64,000 nucleotides of DNA from Streptococcus mitis SK579 (GCF_000257905.1 NZ_AJJL01000019.1:1-64000); one strand, 5' to 3'. Positions 29,846 to 40,217 are shown, counted from the first letter of the stretch. A program made the numbers and translations. Notes: generated from the letters alone by a model not told the origin.

Positions 29846-30936
29846 GATTTATCTACAATTCTTTCATAAGTTTTTGTTAACTTATTAACCATATCAGACA
29901 GGTTATAACCCTTAGCAATAATTTTATCAACTGCCCCAGTATCCCGTCCTTTGGTCTCCAAAATCGTTTCACACCAATATTTAACTGTTTCATCCAGTGA
30001 TAAAAAACGTATATTATCAGTTAAATTAATCTCACTTGGAACATTATCAGAAACCACTAATGGTAAACCGTTGACTTGCATCTCTACCATAGCTATACTA
30101 AAACCTTCAAAAAGAGATGGAAAAACACCTACATCAAATACATTAATCAATTTGTTCACATTAGAAGACTCACCTAAAAAACTAATCTTATCCAATATTC
30201 CTAATTGATTTGCTTGCTTTTTAATAACCTCTTCCAATTCTCCTTTACCAATCAGAACGAGATGAGCATCTTCTCTTTCATTGATAACTTCCGCAAAAAC
30301 TTTAAGAAGAAAATCATGATTCTTCTGATAATCAAATCGCCCCACATGACCAATAACAAATTTATTTTCTAAATTTAATTCCTTACGTAAATCTTTAGAT
30401 AATTGTGGACTATAGATGAACTTTTGAACATCAATAGCATTAGGAATAACTTCAAAAGAGTGATTCCCATATAACCACTCTCCTGCTTTTTCCGAACAAG
30501 CCCATAGATGAGTAGCATATCTCGGAATTTGCTTCTTGAATTGCTCATTCAAAAATTTCTTTAATAAACTTTTGTTTGTATAGTTTGTATTATGGCAATG
30601 TGAAATACGAATAGGAATATCACACTCTTTTGCAATAGATAAAATTGTACTATTTCCTGCATCAGCATGCGCATGAACTACATCATAATTTCCATCCAAC
30701 ATAATTTGTTTAATTTGGCGATAATTTTTTAGAGGATTCTTTCCTCTAGCAGGAACTCTAAAGATTTTACCTCCAAGATTTAAAATATCTTCATCGCGTA
30801 CACCTTTGGACAATGTATGGACTAAAAAATCAATTTGAATTTTTTCAGAATGCATTTTTTCATAAACGTTCATCATAAAGGTAGATACACCGCCTCTATC
30901 CATAGTCCCGCCGTTAACGTATAAAATCTTTATCAT
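29842..30936 (-). CDS. GT4-family glycosyltransferase (EpsF-like)
   Basis: 364 residues. The start ILYVNGGTMDRGGVSTFMMNVYEKM is typical of EpsF-type enzymes. The HAHADAG motif near 91 and the donor site GHVGRFDYQKNHDFLLKVF near 193 are present. The EX7E motif is FPSLFEGFSIAMVEMQVNGLPLVVS near 273. Acceptor and donor are unknown; this is the third transferase after the initial transferase and WciJ. Confidence 0.86.
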   Translation of the reverse strand: MIKILYVNGGTMDRGGVSTFMMNVYEKMHSEKIQIDFLVHTLSKGVRDEDILNLGGKIFRVPARGKNPLKNYRQIKQIMLDGNYDVVHAHADAGNSTILSIAKECDIPIRISHCHNTNYTNKSLLKKFLNEQFKKQIPRYATHLWACSEKAGEWLYGNHSFEVIPNAIDVQKFIYSPQLSKDLRKELNLENKFVIGHVGRFDYQKNHDFLLKVFAEVINEREDAHLVLIGKGELEEVIKKQANQLGILDKISFLGESSNVNKLINVFDVGVFPSLFEGFSIAMVEMQVNGLPLVVSDNVPSEINLTDNIRFLSLDETVKYWCETILETKGRDTGAVDKIIAKGYNLSDMVNKLTKTYERIVDKS

Positions 30937-30952
30937 ATCAACTCCAGTTCCA

Positions 30953-32122
30953 CTAGTATAAATTGAGTATATTTTCTACAAAATACTCTTTTGACAAATT
31001 AAAATTAGGATTCCTTTTACATTGACTCACTTCTTTTAGGGATCCTAGTATTGAAGTAACAGTTCTATCACTACACACTATACCGTACATATGTGTACTT
31101 TCTATACTCCCCCCAGTTGGGTAGCTCACAACTGGTGTCCCACAGGCAATAGCTTCTAAATTAGTTGTCGGATAATTATCCTGTGTTGTCGGGTTGATAA
31201 ATACATCTGCCAACGTGTACCAAGCAGAAAGTTCTTCCACACTATCTGTTGTGGTCAGACCAATAATCTCTTTAGGAAGTTTATTCAATTGTTCTTTTGA
31301 TAATCCTATCAAAACTAATTGTTGATAAGATTTTAGCTGTGTAGATAATTCTAATAGATCATCCAAGCCTTTACGCTGATCCCAGATAGAAGCCACACCA
31401 AGCAGTACCTGTTTTCCTTCTAAACGGAATTTTTTTCTCAATTCTTGAGCCTCTAATAACCTTGGTTTAAATATAGTAGTATCAATACCATTATGAATGA
31501 CTGTTACGGGATATTCTTTCAAAAATGAATTTCTTACCAAATTTGCCAACCACTCTGATGGTGTAATAAGTGTCAAGTTTGGAACACCTGTAAACAAATT
31601 TTTTTTACGTTCAAAATTTCTAGATGAAAAATCAATTAATGACTTTGGATAATCGTTTTTTTGACTCGAATGATGGCACTGTCCAATTTTTTCGCATTCT
31701 AAAGTATCAAAGTAAGCACCATGTCCAGTAAAAGCCCAACAATCATGTAAAGTCCATAAAATTTTCTTTCCGCAAGTTTTTAAATAGGAAAATAATTCTT
31801 CTACATGAATATAGTATCCATGTAAATTATGCAAATGAATAATATCAGGATCATATTCTTTCACCCAAGTGATAAATTTTCTAGTTGCCGCTTTACTTCC
31901 AAAACCAGCATTATCAAAAATTCGAGCTTGTAAGACATGTCTATTTACATCCACTCTAGAACCTATTTTAACCGCGTAATCTCGATACTGTGACGGCACA
32001 TGCTCACGTCCATATGCAATCTTAACTTCATGCCCCTTCTTTGTTAAAGCGGTTGCGATATCCGTACAAATTCTACCTGTACTCCTAATACCACAAACAG
32101 TATTAATCATCAAAATTTTCAT
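30953..32122 (-). CDS. GT4-family glycosyltransferase
   Basis: 389 residues. The N-terminus is ILMINTVCGIRSTGRICTDIATALTKKGHEV, with IHLHNLHGYYIH near 92, LWTLHDCWAFTGHGAYF near 118 and the donor-site region LLGVASIWDQRKGLDDLLEL. FINPTTQDNYPTTNLEAIACGTPVVSY near 310 replaces the usual first Glu of EX7E by Gln-Asp. This group is frequent in capsule and LPS loci. It shares the ATG/stop junction with wciJ (position 32122). Sugar unknown. Confidence 0.85.
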   Translation of the reverse strand: MKILMINTVCGIRSTGRICTDIATALTKKGHEVKIAYGREHVPSQYRDYAVKIGSRVDVNRHVLQARIFDNAGFGSKAATRKFITWVKEYDPDIIHLHNLHGYYIHVEELFSYLKTCGKKILWTLHDCWAFTGHGAYFDTLECEKIGQCHHSSQKNDYPKSLIDFSSRNFERKKNLFTGVPNLTLITPSEWLANLVRNSFLKEYPVTVIHNGIDTTIFKPRLLEAQELRKKFRLEGKQVLLGVASIWDQRKGLDDLLELSTQLKSYQQLVLIGLSKEQLNKLPKEIIGLTTTDSVEELSAWYTLADVFINPTTQDNYPTTNLEAIACGTPVVSYPTGGSIESTHMYGIVCSDRTVTSILGSLKEVSQCKRNPNFNLSKEYFVENILNLY

Positions 32123-33345
32123 TAGGAAAATTCCTCTCTCAAATACTTTTCCAACTGTGTCATAAACTGCTCTTTAGAAAAGTGCTTTTCATAGTAATAA
32201 CGAGCTTGCTTCCCTAACTCCTTTTGTTCCTCTATAGATAACATACTGAATTCACAAATATTTTTTGCCAGCTGTTTCACATCTTGTTCAGGACTAACAT
32301 AGCCACAATTTGCTTCCTCTACGATTGCTTTAGTATCTCCTGAAATTGCACCTATAATTGGTTTTCCTGCTGCCATATAAGATTGTACCTTTCCAGGTAT
32401 AGTACGAGAAACTATCGAGTCTCCTATTAAAGAAACTAACATAGCATCTGATTTTTTATAGAATGTTGGCATTTCTTCCAAAGAACGTCTTCCATAGAAG
32501 GAAACATTCTTTAACTCCAATTCATGAGCTAATGCTTTCATACTTAGCAATTCCGTACCATCTCCAACAAAATGAAAATGAATTTTTTTGGGTAAATCGG
32601 TATTCTTCTCTATCAAACTGGCAGCTTTCAAAATAGTTTTCAAATTTTGTGCTTTGCCAATATTACCAGCAAAAGTTAGGTCAACACTTTCTTTATTAAC
32701 TATAGATTCATCAGGGATAAAAAGATCTTCTGCATATTGTGGTAAATAAGTAATCTTTTGTTCTGTTATGTCAAATTGGTTCACAAAATGATTCTTAAAT
32801 GATGGACTAGTGACAAATATATAATCACTAGCTCGATAAACTTTTTTTGAGATAAATTTAAACAACTTGAAAATCAAGCTATCTTGTTTCACTCCTCCCA
32901 CAGTTAAACTATCTGGCCAAACATCCATACAATATAGAAACAAAGGTTTCTTATACTTATTTTTATAAGCCATACCAGCCCATGCCATCATAACTGGAGA
33001 TGATTGATTTACAAAAACACAATCAAATTCTGAACCATCTTTTGCTTTATACTGTCCCAGTAGAACTCCTATCGATGAACTAATAGCAAAACTAAAATAA
33101 TTTAATATCCTATGTAAAGTACTTTTTCCTCTTGGAATTGTATAGGAACGAAAAACAGTAACTCCTTCTATAGTCTCTCGTCTATTTTGCTTATTCCTAT
33201 AATCCGCATATATTTTACCTTCAGGATAATTAGGAATTCCTGTTAAAACAGTAACTTCATGACCTCTCTCAACAAGATCCTCACAAATATCCGATAATCT
33301 AAAAGGTTCTGGTCTATAATGTTGACTAACAAATAAAATTTTCAT
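32122..33345 (-). CDS. wciJ: WbuB/WciJ-like glycosyltransferase, probable L-FucNAc transferase
   Basis: 407 residues of the WbuB-type GT4 group: ILFVSQHYRPEPFRLSDICEDLVERGHEV, then VLTGIPNYPEGKIY near 34, FVNQSSPVMMAWAG near 108 and YCMDVWPDSL near 134. Genes of this type follow the short initial transferase wciI in pneumococcal loci with fnlABC, such as serotypes 4 and 5, and a FucNAc role is proposed there. The fnl genes here support that reading. The symbol is by analogy. Confidence 0.8.
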   Translation of the reverse strand: MKILFVSQHYRPEPFRLSDICEDLVERGHEVTVLTGIPNYPEGKIYADYRNKQNRRETIEGVTVFRSYTIPRGKSTLHRILNYFSFAISSSIGVLLGQYKAKDGSEFDCVFVNQSSPVMMAWAGMAYKNKYKKPLFLYCMDVWPDSLTVGGVKQDSLIFKLFKFISKKVYRASDYIFVTSPSFKNHFVNQFDITEQKITYLPQYAEDLFIPDESIVNKESVDLTFAGNIGKAQNLKTILKAASLIEKNTDLPKKIHFHFVGDGTELLSMKALAHELELKNVSFYGRRSLEEMPTFYKKSDAMLVSLIGDSIVSRTIPGKVQSYMAAGKPIIGAISGDTKAIVEEANCGYVSPEQDVKQLAKNICEFSMLSIEEQKELGKQARYYYEKHFSKEQFMTQLEKYLREEFS

Positions 33346-33354
33346 TTCACTATC

Positions 33355-33942
33355 TTAACTCTCTCGTTTATTCCCCTCTACAATTCCTTTTCGTTTCAAT
33401 ACATAAGGTATTGTTCTTACTATGCATTTTATATCCATTATTAATGATCTATTCTTCACATAGTAACCATCCAATTTTGCTTTTATGTCTGTAGATAGAT
33501 TGTCTCTACCATTGATTTGCGCCCATCCAGTTAATCCTGGTAAAACATCATTTGCACCGTATTTTTCTCTTGCCTCTATTACATCACGTTCACTTACCAC
33601 TACTGGTCGAGGACCCACAATGCTCATATCACCAACAAGAATATTACATAATTGAGGTAATTCATCTAGAGATGTTTTCCTTAAGAAAGCTCCCACTCTA
33701 GTGATCCACTGCTCTGGATTTTGTAAATCTCGAGTTGCCACATATTTTGGTGATTCCACTTTCATAGTCCGAAATTTAAAAACATAAAAAGTTTTTTTGT
33801 GAATTCCAAAACGTTTTTGTTTAAATATTACCGGTCCTTCTGAATCCAATTTAATTGCAATTAGGATAAAAACTGGACAAAATAACATTATCGCTATTAA
33901 AGATATAGATATATCTCCTAATCGTTTTAATATACTGTACAT
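33355..33942 (-). CDS. wciI: Short initial sugar-phosphate transferase (WciI-like, polyprenyl-P N-acetylhexosamine-1-P transferase)
   Basis: 195 residues, only the catalytic PHPT domain: one N-terminal membrane helix (about 8-30), VIFKQKRFGIHKKTFYVFKFRTM near 35, RKTSLDELPQLCNILVGDMSIVGPRPV near 88, and PGLTGWAQINGRD near 138. It lacks the four-span N-terminal half of WchA/WcaJ. Such short forms load an N-acetyl-hexosamine or 6-deoxy-HexNAc phosphate on undecaprenyl phosphate and occur with fnlABC loci. It sets the first sugar of the repeat. Confidence 0.87.
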   Translation of the reverse strand: MYSILKRLGDISISLIAIMLFCPVFILIAIKLDSEGPVIFKQKRFGIHKKTFYVFKFRTMKVESPKYVATRDLQNPEQWITRVGAFLRKTSLDELPQLCNILVGDMSIVGPRPVVVSERDVIEAREKYGANDVLPGLTGWAQINGRDNLSTDIKAKLDGYYVKNRSLIMDIKCIVRTIPYVLKRKGIVEGNKRES

Positions 33943-34330
33943 AAACTATCTCTCACTATAAATACAAAGTTCATCTTATTTCCATTTATCAAATTAAATT
34001 TTTCAGCCTATAAAACCACAAAAACTCAATATGTATTTGATCACTCAATGATTTTCAAAAATATAATTCTTTTATCCTCTATTTCAAATAAAACTTTTCT
34101 CCATCTAAAGAAAATTTATTTGTTTCAGTAATATATGAATTATCAATAATGTATTAGAAGGTTCAATTCAATTGTTCTTCCAAACAGATCTAATATTTAA
34201 TTTGAAGAAATATCGGTCTCTGAAATTGCAATCAGTATATAAGCTAGTAAACTAACAGGTACATTCTATAAGATTACCATAGTTATATTGTAGAACCCCC
34301 GTCCTTCTATATGGACTCCCTAACCTCATT
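33943..34330. other. Gene-free gap between wze and the initial transferase
   Basis: 388 AT-rich bases inside the operon with no frame longer than about 30 codons and no ribosome site. This is the point where the conserved regulatory genes meet the serotype-specific genes. I see no recognisable gene remnant, hairpin or strong promoter. Confidence 0.6.
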
Positions 34331-35014
34331 TTATCTTTTACCATAATTACCATAACCACCGTAAGAGCCATATTTTTCACGTTGAATATCAAATTTATTG
34401 AGAACGACACCTAAAAATGGTTTTCCTGTTTGTTCTAACTGGCTTTTCGCTTTTTGTACTTCTCTTCGTTTTGCAACTCCTGCCTCTACAACTAAAATAG
34501 ATGCATCGCATTTTTGTACAACAATAGCTGCATCGATTACAACTCCAATTGGTGCCGTATCAACAATAATATAGTCAAAATATTTACGTAAGGTTTCAAT
34601 CATAATTTCAAAGTTATCACTTTGAAGAAGAGCTGTTGGATTAGGAGAAGCCACTCCTGACTCGATGACAAACAAATTGTCAACATTTGTCTCACAAAGC
34701 CCATTTGACAAATCCTGAGTTCCAGCTAAATAGTCTGTCAAACCTGTAATTCTTTCTCTTGACTTAAATACTCCAGACATAACTGAGTTCCGAATATCTG
34801 CATCAACCAAAAGAGTCTTATATCCTGCACGCGCAAAAGCCCAAGCAATATTAGTAGAAGTTGTAGATTTCCCTTCACTAGGATCAACTGAGGTGACTGC
34901 AATAACTTTCAAGTTATTGCCGCTCAATTGTACATTTGTTCGTAAAGCGTTATAATACTCTTCTGCTTTTTTTACAGAGTTAAGTTTCTGTTGTGATAAT
35001 TCTAACTTTGCCAT
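34331..35014 (-). CDS. wze: Wze (CpsD), autophosphorylating capsule tyrosine kinase
   Basis: 227 residues, a BY-kinase. Walker A is DPSEGKSTTSTNIAWAFA near 45-62, Walker A' is LLVDADIRNSV near 79, and Walker B is YIIVDTAPIGVV. The C-terminal tail EKYGSYGGYGNYGKR has the Tyr cluster that is phosphorylated. It needs Wzd as membrane partner and is dephosphorylated by Wzh, controlling chain length and wall attachment at the septum. Confidence 0.97.
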   Translation of the reverse strand: MAKLELSQQKLNSVKKAEEYYNALRTNVQLSGNNLKVIAVTSVDPSEGKSTTSTNIAWAFARAGYKTLLVDADIRNSVMSGVFKSRERITGLTDYLAGTQDLSNGLCETNVDNLFVIESGVASPNPTALLQSDNFEIMIETLRKYFDYIIVDTAPIGVVIDAAIVVQKCDASILVVEAGVAKRREVQKAKSQLEQTGKPFLGVVLNKFDIQREKYGSYGGYGNYGKR

Positions 35015-35029
35015 CTCTTCTCCCTTACT

Positions 35030-35722
35030 TTACTTTACTTTCTCCAGATTTGGAATGACTCCAAGGAGTGAAATCTCCATAACATCTTCTATATCTTCTG
35101 GACGTTTTACACGATCATCAAATAGTTCAATCAATAGCACTACTACAATCACTAGGCTTGCTCCAAGACCTGCTCCAATCACAGTATTACGACGAATATT
35201 TGGTGATGATGGACCAATTGCTGGACGTGCTTCCTCAAGGGTTGTTACATCTGAAACACGAGTAATACTGATAATTTTTTGAGCAGCTACTTCTCTCAAA
35301 GAGTTAGCAATACGGCTTGCCTCTTCAGGAACTCGATCATTAACTGAAATAGACACAATACGGGTATCAACTGGTACTGTCACTTTAATTTTATTAGCCA
35401 AGCCTTTTGGCGTCAAATCTAGTTTCAAATCAGACACAACTTTCTCCAAAACATCCTGCGATAGGATAATTTCACGATAGTCTTTAACCAAGTATGATCC
35501 TGCCTGTAGGTCTTGATTGGTCAAACCAGATTTCTCTTCCTGATTCCGGCTAACTACATAAATCCGAGTCGTACTAGTAAATTCAGGTTTGATAACAAAA
35601 GTACTATAAGCAAAAGCAACTGAAGAAGTTATAATTGCCACCAATAAAATGACTAACTTTCTTTTCCATAAAGCTCTGAATAGTTGCAATACATCGATTT
35701 CCAAAGTGTTTTTATCCTTCAT
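35030..35722 (-). CDS. wzd: Wzd (CpsC), membrane adaptor of the capsule kinase
   Basis: 230 residues of the Wzz family. There are membrane spans near 20-42 ([20 protein letters not shown]) and 178-200 ([21 protein letters not shown]), with an extracellular Wzz domain between them and a short cytoplasmic tail. It activates Wze and regulates polymer length. It lies 15 bases before wze. Confidence 0.96.
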   Translation of the reverse strand: MKDKNTLEIDVLQLFRALWKRKLVILLVAIITSSVAFAYSTFVIKPEFTSTTRIYVVSRNQEEKSGLTNQDLQAGSYLVKDYREIILSQDVLEKVVSDLKLDLTPKGLANKIKVTVPVDTRIVSISVNDRVPEEASRIANSLREVAAQKIISITRVSDVTTLEEARPAIGPSSPNIRRNTVIGAGLGASLVIVVVLLIELFDDRVKRPEDIEDVMEISLLGVIPNLEKVK

Positions 35723-35730
35723 ATTTTCTC

Positions 35731-36462
35731 CTAAATTAATTGATCCATTATAATTTTTCTGGGATTTTCTACAAAAAGTTCTTTCGCCTTTTTCGCTCCA
35801 TATTTCTTAGCAATGATATCGTATGCCTGTTCCATATATGGAGGTCTATCATCTAAATTGTGCATGTCACTTGCGATTACATGAACTAAATCACGTTCCA
35901 AAAAATACCTCGCTCGTTTTTTCATAAATTTATATCTTTCTCCAAAGAACTTAGGTTTTAGAACATGATAGCTATTTATCTGAGTATAGCACCCCATATC
36001 AATCAGTTCACGAACACGTTTTTCATTATCCTCTAATGCATCGTAACGTTCAATATGAGCAATTACTGGCGTGATTCCCAACATCAAAATATTGCTCAAT
36101 CCCGTATGAATCTCACGATAGGGAGTATGCATGCTAAACTCAATCAAAGCATAGCGGCTATCATTAAGGGTAGGAATTTCTTTTTTTTCTAGCTTTTCTA
36201 GAATATCCAGAGTATAGTATATCTCTGCGCCATAAGCAATGACTAAATCATCTGCTACTTCTTTTGCAATTTCACGAACCTTAATAAAATTTGTTGCAAT
36301 CTTTTCTTCGGGAGCCTCAAACATTCCTTTTCGACGATGCGAAGTAGACACAATCATTCGAACTCCTTGATTATAAGCTTCCTTTAACAGTGCTTTACTT
36401 TCTTCTATTGACTTTGGTCCATCATCTACATCAAAAACGATATGCGAATGGATGTCTATCAT
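35731..36462 (-). CDS. wzh: Wzh (CpsB), PHP-type protein-tyrosine phosphatase
   Basis: 243 residues. Metal-binding PHP motifs are [22 protein letters not shown] (1-22), [10 protein letters not shown] near 39, [10 protein letters not shown] near 76 and [16 protein letters not shown] near 193. It removes phosphate from Wze. It lies one base after wzg and eight bases before wzd. Confidence 0.97.
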   Translation of the reverse strand: MIDIHSHIVFDVDDGPKSIEESKALLKEAYNQGVRMIVSTSHRRKGMFEAPEEKIATNFIKVREIAKEVADDLVIAYGAEIYYTLDILEKLEKKEIPTLNDSRYALIEFSMHTPYREIHTGLSNILMLGITPVIAHIERYDALEDNEKRVRELIDMGCYTQINSYHVLKPKFFGERYKFMKKRARYFLERDLVHVIASDMHNLDDRPPYMEQAYDIIAKKYGAKKAKELFVENPRKIIMDQLI

Positions 36463-36463
36463 T

Positions 36464-37909
36464 TTACCTACCCTCCATCACATCCTGTATAGCTGCTTTA
36501 ACTGCAGCTAAACTACTATCATCTATTTCCATCATATAGAGGTTACTGTCTGGCATTGCATAAGAAGGAAGATCCATCCGACCCGTCCCTTTTAAATCTT
36601 GAGAATTTACTTTATAGTTCCCTCCACTTTCCAATTGAGTATTCACTAGATCCATCATAGTCTCAATCGGCATATTTGTCTGAAGGGAATCCTGCAATCC
36701 TTGAAGAATACTACTATAGTTTTTCAAGGCCTCTGTAGAAGTCAACTTCTGAATAATTGCTACAATAACCTTTTGTTGGTTTCGACCACGGTCACGATCT
36801 CCATCCGCTAATGAATACCGTTCACGAACAAAGCCAAGAGCTTGCTCGGAATTAAGGTGAACATTCCCGACTGGGAAATGGAACTTCCCATTTTGCAATG
36901 AAAACTCTTGTTCATTATCAACATCTACTCCACCCAACAAGTCAATTAATTTCAAAAATGATGTAAAGTTCAAACGAACATAATAATTAATATCTACACC
37001 ATAAAGATTCTCGAGGGTGTGAATGGATGAGTCAACCCCGTATATACCAGCATGAGTCAATTTATCCTTTTGATTGTTACCACCATCAGCAATAGTAACA
37101 TATGAATCTCGAGGAGTTGTTGTAAGAAGGATTCTCTTCGTATCCCTATTGACCGTCATCAAGATATTAACATCTGAGCGAGAAACTGAGCTAATGGCAC
37201 CGTAAGTATCAATACCACTAACATAGATATTAAAAAAGCGATCTTTAGATACCTTAGGAGTCTCAACCTCTTTAGTCATCTTTTTAGTGTAAATTTTCTT
37301 GATTTTAGAAGCATAATCCGGATACTCTGCCTCAATAATATTCTCAAACACGCTATTTAAGACAATAGCTTTAGCTTCTCCAGAAATCAAACTTTTATAA
37401 GTTGACAAGTAAGAAGTACTTTTATCAACCGTCAAATCCTTATTTTGACTCGTCTTAATATCAGCGATTAACTTTTGAATATTCTCATTATCCGTCCCAG
37501 TCGGCCCTATAACACTAGATAATTGAGCGATATTATTGATATCGCTATCCTTTAAAACTACAACACTGAGGGAATACTCTGAATAATTTGAAGTTGCATT
37601 AATATGACTTGTAAATCCTACAAATTGTTGCAGAGCAAATAAAGAAACCGAGCTCACTAAAACAGCAAGTGTCAAAAAGAAAATCGTGAACTTTTCGGCT
37701 TTTTTATAGATTATTAGTAGTGTAGCACTAATAGCAACCATCAAGGTTAAAACTGCAACTACAATATTCAAGTTTCTAAAAGCAAGTACATTATACTTAA
37801 AGATTAGGAACAATAAAAATACACTCAACAAAGAATAAACAAGCGACAAAATTATATTAATATTCTGTTTTGTTTTCTGTGAGCGTGATTTTTTAAAACG
37901 TCTACTCAT
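36464..37909 (-). CDS. wzg: Wzg (CpsA), LytR-CpsA-Psr phosphotransferase attaching capsule to the wall
   Basis: 481 residues from the ATG at 37909 ([12 protein letters not shown]). Three membrane spans lie within about 20-115, then an accessory domain, then the LCP domain (about 230-400) with [30 protein letters not shown] and [20 protein letters not shown], carrying the Arg and Asp residues of the active site. It is believed to transfer the lipid-linked polymer to peptidoglycan. It is the first gene of the cps operon, with the -10 about 29 bases upstream. Confidence 0.96.
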   Translation of the reverse strand: MSRRFKKSRSQKTKQNINIILSLVYSLLSVFLLFLIFKYNVLAFRNLNIVVAVLTLMVAISATLLIIYKKAEKFTIFFLTLAVLVSSVSLFALQQFVGFTSHINATSNYSEYSLSVVVLKDSDINNIAQLSSVIGPTGTDNENIQKLIADIKTSQNKDLTVDKSTSYLSTYKSLISGEAKAIVLNSVFENIIEAEYPDYASKIKKIYTKKMTKEVETPKVSKDRFFNIYVSGIDTYGAISSVSRSDVNILMTVNRDTKRILLTTTPRDSYVTIADGGNNQKDKLTHAGIYGVDSSIHTLENLYGVDINYYVRLNFTSFLKLIDLLGGVDVDNEQEFSLQNGKFHFPVGNVHLNSEQALGFVRERYSLADGDRDRGRNQQKVIVAIIQKLTSTEALKNYSSILQGLQDSLQTNMPIETMMDLVNTQLESGGNYKVNSQDLKGTGRMDLPSYAMPDSNLYMMEIDDSSLAAVKAAIQDVMEGR

Positions 37910-37937
37910 GATTATCACCTATACATTTAATAGTCCC

Positions 37938-37943
37938 ATTATA
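37938..37943 (-). promoter_or_regulatory. -10 element of the capsule operon promoter
   Basis: TATAAT on the minus strand, preceded by an AT-rich spacer. The sequence 17 to 20 bases upstream (TGTAGAAT region) is a poor -35. The leader to wzg would be about 22-25 nt. The gap up to 38219 holds no other gene. Confidence 0.65.
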
Positions 37944-38219
37944 TCACTTTTTTTATATAAATTCTACAATTAATACTTTTATAGATAATCTTCAATGCCA
38001 GCTCTTCGTATCTCATAACGTTTTAATTCCTACTTAAAAGTAAAATCACTATAGTATTTTTGCAACAGCATTACTTAATTTTAACATCATATATCAGTGT
38101 TTCCAAACTCTTTTCTATAAATAAAAAAGTATAATCACACAACAGTCTGAACTACAATATACAAAAAGTAGCCCTATTAAGATAGCTTTATGAAAACCAT
38201 CCAATAGAACTGCTTATCA

Positions 38220-40178
38220 TTATTTAACATGCTTTTCTGCTTCTTTTTGAGCTTTTTCGATTGCTTTTTTGCTTTCTTGCTCCCATTTAGTTTTGGCTTC
38301 TTCATACTGTTTAGTTGTAACAGTATCTTTTTGCAGTTTCATGTACTTGTAGTTATTTCCGTCACCCTTGATGCCGACTAGTGAATAGCCTCTTGTAAAT
38401 GGTGTTACTTTGGTTACAGATGCTGTTCCACCATTTGACATAGCTGACATGATTAGAGAATTGTCAATCATCCAAGCTTGAGCTTCAGCGTATTTTTCAT
38501 AGCGTTTGGTTACATCTTTATTTTCATTATCTGCATCTTTGAGCATCTTAGTGTAAGTATCCAGACCTAGGCTAGCAATTTTTGCCTTATCTTCCTTGGC
38601 ATCTAGACCAAAAATCTTGAGATAGAATCCATCCTCTGCATTGAAAGGATTAAGATAAGTTGACGGATCTTGGTAGTCACCTACCCAACCATCAAAGCTC
38701 AAATCGTAATCCCGATCAGCTGGTGTTGGTGCTAAGAAGGCTACGTTATTAAAATCATCTGTTGAAAGTTGTTGAACATCAATGACAATATTATCAGCAC
38801 CCAAAACTGATTCAAGAGTCTGTTTTACAGAGTTCATACCTGTCACAGCATTCTTATTCGTCTGATCAACTGCCACATCCAAGTGAATAGGGAATGTTAC
38901 ACCTTGACTTGCCAATTCTTTTTTAGCATCCGCAAATTTTGCTTGGGCTTTTTCTTTATTAAAATAGGCATCTTGAGCATCTGCTAGGTTCATACCTGCC
39001 CACTCTGTTCCATAGTTAACCAATTTAGAAGCGACTACTTCTCCAAAGGTCTTGTCTCCAACTTGGACAAATGTAGGAGGCACTAGGGTGTTACGAAGGG
39101 TCTTGCTAGCTGCTTCTTCCCCATTTGACTGAGCAGAGTAAGCTGTTCGGTCCAAGGCAAAGTTCACTGCTTGACGGAAATTTTTGTTCAAGACAGCTGT
39201 CTCAGTTGACTTCTTCTGATCATCTGTCGTTTTAGCAGTATGATTGTAAGCCTTACGATTGACGTTGAAATTGAAATACCAAGAAGTCTTGTCCTGCAAG
39301 CTATAGACGATATTATCTTTATATTTCTCCTTGGTCTTGGCAAAGTTTGAACTATTTGGATAAACCCCAGCGATAGAATAGGCTCCACTTTCAAAGTTAC
39401 GGATGGTCAATTCTTGGTCTGAGCCATCAAAATAAGCCAATTTCACGTGTTCAATTGATACTTTGTCATGATCATAGTAATGCGGATTTTTCACATACTC
39501 AATAGATGATTTTGATGTGAAATCTTTTAACAAGTAAGGTCCACTGTAGAGAATACTATCTGGAGATAGGGTACCAAAATCCTTCCCTTTTGAGTTTAGA
39601 AACTCTTCGTTTACTGGGAAAAGAATACTGTTCGTTGTTTTTGAATTCCAGTAAGGCTCTGGGCGTGTCAAAGTATACTCAACAGTCTGGTCATCAATGG
39701 CCTTAACCCCAACCTTAGAAAAATCAGAATCCGCTCCTGTAATATAATCATTCAAGCCCTTGATTGAGTTTTGAATCAAGTCAATGGCCTGTGATTTATT
39801 ATCCACCGCATACTTGATACCTGTCACAAAATCCTGTGCCTTGACTGGAGCGTATTCTTCACCGTCAGCTGTGAACCATTTGGCATCTTTTCTCAATTTG
39901 TAGGTATAAGTTAGACCGTCGCTTGAAACAGACCAGTCTTCTGCCAAAGACGGAACTAGATTTCCGTGATTGTCATTTTCAAGCAAACCATCAACTAGGT
40001 TGGTGATAATCGATGTATTATCGGCGTAGTAGTCTAATAAATAGTTAAATGTAGTTGGATTTCCACTAAAGGTTGATGAGTAAGTTTTTGTATCTGAACC
40101 TGATTGTCCACAGGCAGCCAAGAACAAAGCAGCCGCAAAAGTCAGGCCTGCACTAAGAACACGCTTCTTTGTATTCAT
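38220..40178 (-). CDS. AliB-like (AliC/AliD type) oligopeptide-binding lipoprotein between dexB and wzg
   Basis: 652 residues. The signal peptide ends FLAAC with lipidated Cys23. It is an SBP family 5 protein with the same block order as AliA: SLAEDWSVSSDGLTYTY, APVKAQDFVTGIKYA, FRQAVNFALDRTAY. It binds peptides for an Ami-type permease; variants in pneumococcus sense particular peptides and change growth, competence or colonisation. In encapsulated pneumococcus this position usually has only fragments or IS, whereas aliB-like genes (aliC, aliD) fill the locus in non-encapsulated strains and relatives. Here it is intact and sits beside a full capsule operon. Which of AliB, AliC or AliD it matches best I cannot decide. 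Confidence 0.88.
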   Translation of the reverse strand: MNTKKRVLSAGLTFAAALFLAACGQSGSDTKTYSSTFSGNPTTFNYLLDYYADNTSIITNLVDGLLENDNHGNLVPSLAEDWSVSSDGLTYTYKLRKDAKWFTADGEEYAPVKAQDFVTGIKYAVDNKSQAIDLIQNSIKGLNDYITGADSDFSKVGVKAIDDQTVEYTLTRPEPYWNSKTTNSILFPVNEEFLNSKGKDFGTLSPDSILYSGPYLLKDFTSKSSIEYVKNPHYYDHDKVSIEHVKLAYFDGSDQELTIRNFESGAYSIAGVYPNSSNFAKTKEKYKDNIVYSLQDKTSWYFNFNVNRKAYNHTAKTTDDQKKSTETAVLNKNFRQAVNFALDRTAYSAQSNGEEAASKTLRNTLVPPTFVQVGDKTFGEVVASKLVNYGTEWAGMNLADAQDAYFNKEKAQAKFADAKKELASQGVTFPIHLDVAVDQTNKNAVTGMNSVKQTLESVLGADNIVIDVQQLSTDDFNNVAFLAPTPADRDYDLSFDGWVGDYQDPSTYLNPFNAEDGFYLKIFGLDAKEDKAKIASLGLDTYTKMLKDADNENKDVTKRYEKYAEAQAWMIDNSLIMSAMSNGGTASVTKVTPFTRGYSLVGIKGDGNNYKYMKLQKDTVTTKQYEEAKTKWEQESKKAIEKAQKEAEKHVK

Positions 40179-40190
40179 CTTCTTTCTCCT

Positions 40191-40213
40191 TTATGTTAGT
40201 TTTTATAACATAA
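40191..40213 (-). promoter_or_regulatory. Inverted repeat in the aliB-like leader
   Basis: TTATGTTA and TAACATAA are perfect eight-base arms with a seven-base spacer. They lie between the promoter and the ribosome site AAAGGAG and touch it. It could be an operator or a hairpin affecting translation. Confidence 0.5.
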
Positions 40214-40217
40214 GCTT

